Part shown: positions 57,635-64,000 of the stretch, piece after piece
How positions within the stretch are numbered: position 1 is the first letter of the stretch
Layout: every line of letters starts with the position of its first letter
NCBI RefSeq assembly: GCF_018446385.1
Contig: NC_055996.1
Location: 52,002,365 to 52,066,364, forward strand
DNA from: Zingiber officinale
Lineage: Eukaryota > Streptophyta > Magnoliopsida > Zingiberales > Zingiberaceae
Direction of reading: 5' to 3'
DNA length: 64,000 nucleotides
Translations under genes and position numbers: made by a program
Notes under the pieces: generated by a model
What the model was told of the DNA's origin: nothing
The model's database searches: none
Seen by the model: the letters and a program-made list of their open reading frames with translations, nothing else

Positions 57635-57759
57635 GCAGTTAAGAAATTGCGGAACAAGGAGGTACCATTAGTAAAAGTCATTTGGCAAAATCACACCGCA
57701 GAAGAGGCAACTTGGGAGACAGAAGCTAGTATGAGACAGAAGTACCCAGAATTATTGTA
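57635..57759 (+). pseudogene. C-terminal tail of gypsy pol beyond a stop
   Basis: After tga at 57632-57634 the same frame continues for 41 codons to taa (AVKKLRNKEVPLVKVIWQNH, EEATWETEASMRQKYPELL). This is the usual end of such polyproteins, a reduced chromodomain-like segment. The tga fits an Arg cga with a C-to-T change. Confidence 0.75.
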
Positions 57760-57795
57760 AGTTCGAGGACGAACTTTTTATAAGGTATGGGGGAT

Positions 57796-60046
57796 TGTAA
57801 CACCCGAAAATTCTCAAAATAATTATTAGAAATATCTTAGTATTTTTCTGGAATTTTAGGATATTTTTACAAAATTTTTAGAGTAGCAGAAGTAGCAAAA
57901 ATAAATAGAATCATAGAATAGCCTACGCGGGAATCGAACCCGAGACCTAGGAGGCCCTATGTCTTATAGATAGCTTTAGTAACCAATTGAACCCAGCAGG
58001 GCCGTGCTGAAAAGAAAGGGAATCAGTTATATTTATATTTGAGTTGGGCCGAATTACCCACTTAATATAAATAGGGACTTTAAGTGAGGAGTTATTATTT
58101 TGCATCGGGAACTTTCTCTTCTCAAACCCTCACCGCCGAACCCCTTTCTCCCGCACCCTCTCTTCACGCCAAAGCCAAGGAGAGGCTAGGGTTCCGTCCC
58201 AAGGGTTCCAAGAGCACCTTCCGGCGACAACTCCGGCACGAGGACGCTCCTCTCCACGAGAAGAACACGTAGATGCGAGGAGATCGACGAAGGGATCTTC
58301 TCCACCAGAAATATAGTGATCAGATCATAAGGAAATCTAGCGCAGGATGTAAGAAACCCCTCACCTGCAGTATAATAGCTAGTCGTATGTTTGTATGCAT
58401 TGTTTTAGCCGTATGCAGATTTTCTGTAATAGGGTGTGAATTAGCGCACATCAAGCGTTTGATTAAATGCTTAGCTCAGTTAAATGCCACCATAGGTATT
58501 TTAATAGCTTAGATGAATGCAATAGAAGCATTTTTACAGCTTATTTAATCCTGCTACAGCTTTTATGGGACTAGACGTCCAATGGGTGGGCTCCCACAGT
58601 TGCCCCTAGGTTCAGATAACCTAGTTCTGGGTTAGACACCCTAGTAAAAGCAAGACAAGAATTATTAGCTTATGTTCAGTATTTTACTTTCTCAGTGGCA
58701 CTGCACTGGATTAGATATCCATTGGGTTGGGCTCCCATAGTCGTCCCTAGGTTCAGATAACCTAGTAACCCTACTAAATTCAGGACTTGCAAACCCGGGT
58801 TTAGTTAGGGATGCGCGCATAGCACGTACAGATGCCGAGCCCATCAGCAGCATGATTATGTATTTTTATCTAGTATGATAATAGCTTTCAAATTCACAAT
58901 CAGTAGGCGATTATATTTTAAAATCAGTTTTAGCTCAGCTTTAGTTTAGCTCAGTATGTTTCACTTTAGTCCTTGCTTATTGACATTTCAGTTATAGCCA
59001 TGATCAGTTTATTTTGGTTCCTATGTTTTGTATATTGGAATGCCATGTTTTAGCATGCTCAGCACACGTTTCAAATATCATGTTTTCAAAGCATAAATTG
59101 CATCGTATGCATGTTTTGTGAGGTAGATGGTTTCTTACTAAGCGAAAGCTTACAGATACTCTTTCCTTATACTGTAGATAAAGGTAAAGGAAGGATGGAC
59201 TAGCGGAGGCTGGAGGGCAATGCGATGAAGATGTGTGTGGATGGAACCTGGAATAAAGACCTTGGAAGAACTAGAACATTTAAGAACTTAGTGTTTTCTT
59301 ATCATGTTACTCTTTGCTTATTTAGTTATCTAAGTGCATGAAATTATAGAAAATCTGCTTAGCTTGTTAGTAACCATGTTTAGAATGTTAGTTGTTTGCT
59401 ATTAGAATGTTTTCCAGTTATTTTAGAACTTGTGTATGTGAGTTTGGCACGAAACAGTGCTGAAATCAGACTTCTGATACGAAATCAGAAACCCCAATCG
59501 ATCAGTGGATCGATTGGGAGCCTGGTTCCGCGAACAGTAAGCTTCTGGATCGATCAGCCGATCGATCCAGTCGCATTCTGTCGTGAACAGAGAGTTTGGG
59601 GATCGATCGTTCGATCGATCGGGGAAATCGCTCCTGCAAACAGAGAGCTCTGGAATCGATCAATGGATCGATTGGCCAGTCTGGATCGATCAGCCGATCG
59701 ATCCAGAATATTAACCCGAGCACAGTAGCCATCGGAATCGATCCACGGATCGATTCAACAGCTTGCAATCGATTGAGTTCAATCTGGATCGATTGGGAAG
59801 TTGGGTTTCGACCAAGAGACCTTGTAGTTCAGCTCCTTGACCATAGGGGATGCAAGATATGCCAAGTATACCTTAGATTGCATCCCTTAGCACATGTAGA
59901 ATAAAGAAATGGTATTAGTTTAGCAAAGGTTTAATTTGGTACAGTTTTCCGCACCTAGACTTAGTAATGGTCATGGATATAGTTTAGCCCAGCATATTGT
60001 GACGGTCCGACCTTACAGCCTAGTTAGTAGAAGGCGGGTCGTTACA
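57796..60046 (+). repeat. 3' LTR of the gypsy element
   Basis: 2251 bp, preceded by the purine tract ggtatggggga and followed by the target duplication acatg. A TATA box lies near 58063. The palindrome array at about 59495-59800 has one 32-bp unit fewer than the 5' LTR. Confidence 0.92.
57921..58004 (-). other. tRNA-like segment in the gypsy 3' LTR
   Basis: The same tRNA-like segment as at 35409, here with a perfect pol III B box on the minus strand (ggttcgattcc, complement of 57930-57940) and an A-box-like gggttcaattgg about 40 bp before it. The 3' end ccgcgtaggc resembles a tRNA acceptor arm, but the 5' partner does not pair. It is probably tRNA-derived; transcription is unknown. Confidence 0.5.
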
Positions 60047-63000
60047 ACATGTGAAATGACTCTTTAGTCAATGACTTAGTAAAAGGATCAGCAAGTATAT
60101 TTCGTGTAGGGATGTACTCAAGAATCACCTTTTTCTTGTCAACAATATCCCTTACAAAATTATGCTTAATTTCTATATGCTTGCCTTTGTTGTGATATTT
60201 GGAATCCTTGAAAAAAGCTATTGCACCTTGACTGTCACAGTACACTGTAATGGGATTCCCACTATCATCAGCAATCTTCATATGCTTCAGGAACCTTCTT
60301 ATCCAGATAGCCTCTTGCACAGTCGCTGCACAAGCCACATACTCAGCTTCCATTGTCGACAAGGTTACACAAGCCTGCTTCTTGCTATTCCATGAGATGG
60401 CACCACCATTTAGCAAGAAGGCATAGCCAGATGTGGATTTTCTGTTATCAAGGTTCCTTGCCCAATCTGCATCTGTGTATTCACTTAGGCTCATATCTGA
60501 TCCTTGGAGGCAGAGGCAATAATCCGATGTTCCTTTGAGATATCTGAATATCCTTTTCACCGCTTTCCAATGTCTCGATCTTGGGTTTGACTGGAAACGA
60601 CTAACTAAGCCAACAACATAACTTATATCAAGACGAGTACACAACATAGTGTACATCAAACTACCAATAGCACTGACATATGGTTTTTTCTTCATCTCGG
60701 CTATTTCCTCGGGAGTCTTGAGATACATACTTTTGCTCATGATAGTACCTCTCACTATAGACGTCTGTTCAATGTTGCAATTTGACATATTGAAGTGTTG
60801 TAGCATCTTAGTGATATAAGCTTCTTGAGACAAACCCAAGAGCCTTTTTGATCGGTCTCTAACGATCTTCACTTCTAAGATGTACTCTACTTCTCCCATA
60901 TCTATTATGTCAAATTACGATGAAAGCCAACTCTTGACTTCTATCACACACTTTATGTCACTTCCAGCTATTAGCATATCATCAACATATAATGATAAAA
61001 TGACAAACCTTCTTTTTTTCCTTTCTTAGGTAAACACAATGATCCTCATTGACCATTTTGAAACCATAAGACAATATTACTTCATTAAATCTTATGTTCC
61101 ATTGTCTTGACGCTTGCTTTAGCCCATATATAGACTTCCTAAGTCTACATACTCTTTTCTCTTGGCCTTCAGCAACATAACCTTCTGGTTGTACCATATA
61201 GATTTCTTCGTCAAGATTATCATTAAGGAAAGCCGTTTTTACATCTATCTGATGTAATTCCATGTCATATTGTGCTACTATAGTTAGGATGACACGTATT
61301 GACACAAACTTCACAACTGGGGAGAATGTCTCTTCAAAGTCAATACCCTCCATTTGGGTATATCCTTTTGCAACTAATCAAGCTTTGTATCGATTAATCG
61401 ATCCATCTGCTTTCCTCTTTACTTTGAGAATCCACTTATTCCCAATAGCCCTTCGGCCTGGAGGAAAATCGACTAAATCCTAAATTTGATTCTTTCTCAT
61501 TGACTCCATTTCTTCATCCATCGCAACTTTCCATTCTTTTCTAACTGAGCATCTCAAAGCTTCCTCAACTGTTCGAGGTTCCTCATCATCAACTGGGAGA
61601 ACCATCAATGCCTCATTCTCAATATCAAACCTTCTCCGAGGAATAATCTGACGACTACTTCTTCGAAGGTTAGACTGTTGAGAAACTGACTCATTCAATG
61701 ACAAATTACTCCAACTCGGTCTTTGAAGGTTAGACTGTTGAGAAACTGACTCATTTAGTAATAAATTACTCCAACTCGGTTGACTAGATTCAGGCATCTC
61801 CTGATCTGTTGATAAAGGAACATTATACTCCTCCTCTATCTCATATAGAGGAATTGTCTTATCAACTTCACCTTGTGTTGGAAACTCAGTTTCAAGAAAA
61901 GTAACTTCTCTTGACTCTATTTCAGAGATGATTTCATTTTGTCGCTCACCAATAAAAACATAACCCTTGGAAATCTCAAAATACCTTATAAAGATACACT
62001 TCTTACTTTTGGGTCCTAATTTTTCATGTTCGTGAATCTTACCATGAACGTAGGCAGCTGACCCCCAAGGTCTCAGATTACTTAAATCTGGCTTTCTTCC
62101 TGTTTAACGTTCATATAGGGTAGATGGAACTGACTTTGAAGATACTTTGTTAAGTATATAGGCCGCAACTAATAATGCATCTCCCTAATAGGAGATTGGC
62201 AAATTAGCCTGCGCCATATATACCTAACCATTTCAAGAAGAGTCGTATTTCTTCTTTTAGCAACCCCATTTTGTTGTGGAGTTCCAGGGATAGTTAGTTA
62301 TTTAATAATCCCTTTCTCATTACATATTGTCTTGAATTGATCATACAAATATTCACCTCCATGGTCAGTGCGCAAGGTTTTAACATTACGTTCTAATTGA
62401 TTCTCAATTTCGTTCAAGTAATGAATAAAGCAATCTAATACTTCAGATTTATGAGAAATTAAATACAAATGACAAAAATGTGTGAAGTCATCAATAAATG
62501 TAATGAAATAAGAACTCTCATTTCTAGCCTTCATATTCATTAGACCACAAATATCCAAATGAATTAATTACAATGGTGACTCAGCCCCAATATCCTTACC
62601 AAATGATTTTCTAGCAGTCTTTCCAGCAAAACAATGCTCACATATAGACAAGTTAATCTTAGCATGAGTGTCCAAAAGACCCTCCTTAGCTAATCTATTC
62701 ATTCGTTCTTGTCCTATATGTCCTAGCCTAGCATGCCAAATTTCATTATTAACATCAGCATTACTAGTAAGAGCAATGTTTGAAAAACAACCATAATTAT
62801 TATTTGGTTCTACATAAAGAACCATAAAATCATTTGTTAAATAACCATACCCAATTAACACAGAGTTAATTCGAAGTTCCACACAACGGCTATAAAAATT
62901 TACATTATAACCTAAATCAAGAAGATAAATGACGGATACCAGATTTCGTCGAATCTCAGGAGCATACAGGACATCATGTAGAAACAATACCGTCCACCAC

Positions 63001-63197
63001 GTAGGTTGAGCTTGCAAGTGTCAATTCCTTTGTCTTCAATTCTTGCATTGTTTCCTACATATATCCACTTGTTGCCAGCTGGTACCCGACAGTACTCCAC
63101 ATATGTAGCTCGATTACGTGCTACGTAGTTCGTTGCTCCTGAATCCACAATCCACAAAGAATACGAATCAACTAAAAACACTGTACTTGCAACATAT
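60047..63197 (-). pseudogene. Ty1/copia polyprotein, protease to RNase H, broken
   Basis: Minus strand, right to left. Protease near 63150 (WIVDSGATNYVARN). GAG-pre-integrase around 62760-62590 (IWHARLGHIGQERMNRLAKE, CEHCFAGKTARKSF). Integrase core 62558-62298 (FITFIDDFTHFCHLYLISHK, LRTDHGGEYLYDQF), then an interrupted stretch at 62290-61800. Linker 61797-61480 with a duplicated SLNESVSQQSNL segment. Reverse transcriptase 61353-60982 (FSPVVKFVSIRVILTIVAQY, DVKTAFLNDNLDEEIYMVQP), with YVDD reached only after a one-base shift in the A/T run near 61015. RNase H 60899-60047 (YTDADWARNLDNRKSTSGYA, MEAEYVACAATVQEAIWIRR). The domain order with integrase before reverse transcriptase defines Ty1/copia. 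Several stops and shifts make it dead, and its Gag end is cut by the LTR at 63198. Confidence 0.88.
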
Positions 63198-63391
63198 TGT
63201 TGGTGCAATATCCCTTAGGTCAAGGTTGACTGGTTTGACCAAGCTTGAGTCTTGGTCATAGTTTCGATGTTTGACAATACATGTAGACACATGGACAATG
63301 CAGGTGCAGTTGTTCATATGGGGAGATTCTGATCAGGGACTGATCAGTGTGAATGAAGAAGAGTCAAGCAGGTATACCTGACTGGAAGGAA

Positions 63392-63595
63392 ACCCTGGTG
63401 AGTGAAGGCAGGTGAAAGTCCTAGTGAGTGAAGCTAGGCAGATGGAAATCCTGGTGAGTGAAGCCAGGTAAAAGTCCTAGTGAGTGAAGCTAGGCAGATT
63501 GAAAATCCTGGTGAGTGAAGCCAGGTGAAAGTCCTAGTGAGTGAAGCTAGGCAGATTGAAAACCCTAGTGAGTGAAGCTAGGTGAAAGTCCAAGT
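63392..63595 (+). repeat. Tandem repeat in the LTR at 63198
   Basis: About five units of some 30-35 bp, each built from gtgagtgaag, ccaggtgaaagtcctag and ctaggcagattgaaaa-like words. It resembles in style, not in exact sequence, the ccctagggggtggtaacc repeats at the start of the young copia LTR. Confidence 0.8.
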
Positions 63596-63792
63596 AGGTC
63601 AAGAGAGTGACCGGATACTTGGCATGAAAGAAAAGTCCAAGTGGGTCAAAGGGATTGACCGGCCACTTGGTGAGGGAGTCCTAGCAGGTCAAGGGAGTGA
63701 CCAGATGCTAGGCATGATGGACCAACAGGTCAAGGTTGACCGGATGTTAGTTTGAGAGGCTTGGGACTTGGTTTTGGGCAAAAAACCAAGTG

Positions 63793-63990
63793 CTGGATCG
63801 ATCAGTGGATCGATCCAGGAGTTGGATCGATCTGTGGATCGATCCAGGCCTTTCCTAGCGAACAGAGAGCCTCTGAATCGATCAGTGGATCGATCCAGAG
63901 GTCCCAATCGATCAGCCGATCGATTGGGACGCTACTGCTTCGCACGATAAGCGCTGGATCGATCCGTGGATCAATCCAGGCGTTTTTCTA
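63793..63990 (+). repeat. Palindrome array in the LTR at 63198
   Basis: Four or more palindromes such as ctggatcgatcagtggatcg and tcccaatcgatcagccgatc, separated by a spacer with gcgaacagagagcc. The palindromes and the spacer closely match the array of the gypsy LTR at 36984-37320, although the rest of the two LTRs is unrelated. Confidence 0.85.
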
Positions 63991-64000
63991 GAGCACAGAG

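Larger units (their letters stand above)
35284..60046 (+). mobile_element. Ty3/gypsy retrotransposon (chromovirus-like), with nested insertions
   Basis: LTRs at 35284-37566 and 57796-60046 start tgtaac and end gttaca, and are flanked by the 5-bp target duplication acatg (35279-35283 and 60047-60051). There is a primer-binding site at 37569, gag split by a nested element, pol at 54323-57634, and a polypurine tract (ggtatggggga) before 57796. It sits inside the copia element of the minus strand. Pol order protease, reverse transcriptase, RNase H, integrase marks Ty3/gypsy. The weak C-terminal WQNHTAEEATWE-type segment suggests a Tekay/Del-like chromovirus, which is inference. Confidence 0.92.
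63198..64000 (+). mobile_element. LTR of another retroelement, right end outside the window
   Basis: tgttggtgcaatatccc at 63198 starts a typical LTR inside the copia protease region (possible target copy catat at 63193-63197; the other side is not visible). It has a block of tandem repeats at 63392-63595 and a palindrome array at 63793-63990. The short open frame that begins in this LTR and runs into the copia protease (minus strand) is a chance fusion. Confidence 0.75.

Noticed and set aside
62912..63208. 98-codon frame starting in the LTR at 63198 and running into the copia protease
   Set aside because: The first residues come from the inserted LTR, so it is a chance fusion and not a gene start.
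63392..63595. CRISPR-like array (regular short repeats)
   Set aside because: The repeats are contiguous and diverged without unique spacers, in a plant LTR. No CRISPR array is present in the window.

Overview
The window is gene-poor, repeat-rich nuclear DNA from a flowering plant. GT-AG introns, CACTA and LTR-retrotransposon families and a SAG39-like papain protease fit a monocot, perhaps a ginger relative (Zingiberales). That placement is inference. The only ordinary host gene is a papain-like cysteine protease, present twice in inverted orientation: copy A at 3458-4586 (+) carries one in-frame stop, and copy B at 29674-30802 (-) is intact. Almost everything else is transposable-element sequence, largely nested.

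Layout. 1-1829: LTR-like block. 2640-5543: arm A of an inverted duplication (protease copy A plus a Tat-type LTR fragment). 5544-11847: 3' part of a CACTA DNA transposon on the minus strand, lacking its TNP2 transposase. 11858-29209: remains of a Ty3/gypsy element of Tat/Ogre type (gag and protease, a 37-bp tandem repeat, spliced antisense ORFs in a 3.1-kb tandem duplication, then an LTR). Its gag is split after codon 27 by a gag-only copia array with three LTRs (12030-19119). 28608-33445: arm B, with protease copy B and a 1.8-kb insertion in its upstream region.

33640-63197: a Ty1/copia element on the minus strand, split by a Ty3/gypsy chromovirus-like element (35284-60046, target duplication acatg). 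That element's gag is split by a long-LTR element with almost no internal region (38196-53548). The 5' LTR of that element is in turn split by a young non-autonomous copia element (40070-48785, target duplication ttatt). The unfilled site for the last insertion survives in the sister LTR near 52630. Another LTR begins at 63198 inside the copia polyprotein and runs off the window.

No complete autonomous element is present. The best-preserved retroelement gene is the 1103-residue gypsy pol at 54323-57634. The most interesting patterns are: short-palindrome arrays just upstream of the TATA-like box in several unrelated LTR families; a palindrome-plus-spacer module shared by two different LTR families; a tRNA-like sequence with pol III A- and B-box matches antisense inside the gypsy LTR; a second ORF with its own TATA-like box in the young copia element; and near-identity of the two protease genes inside more diverged arms, which suggests gene conversion.
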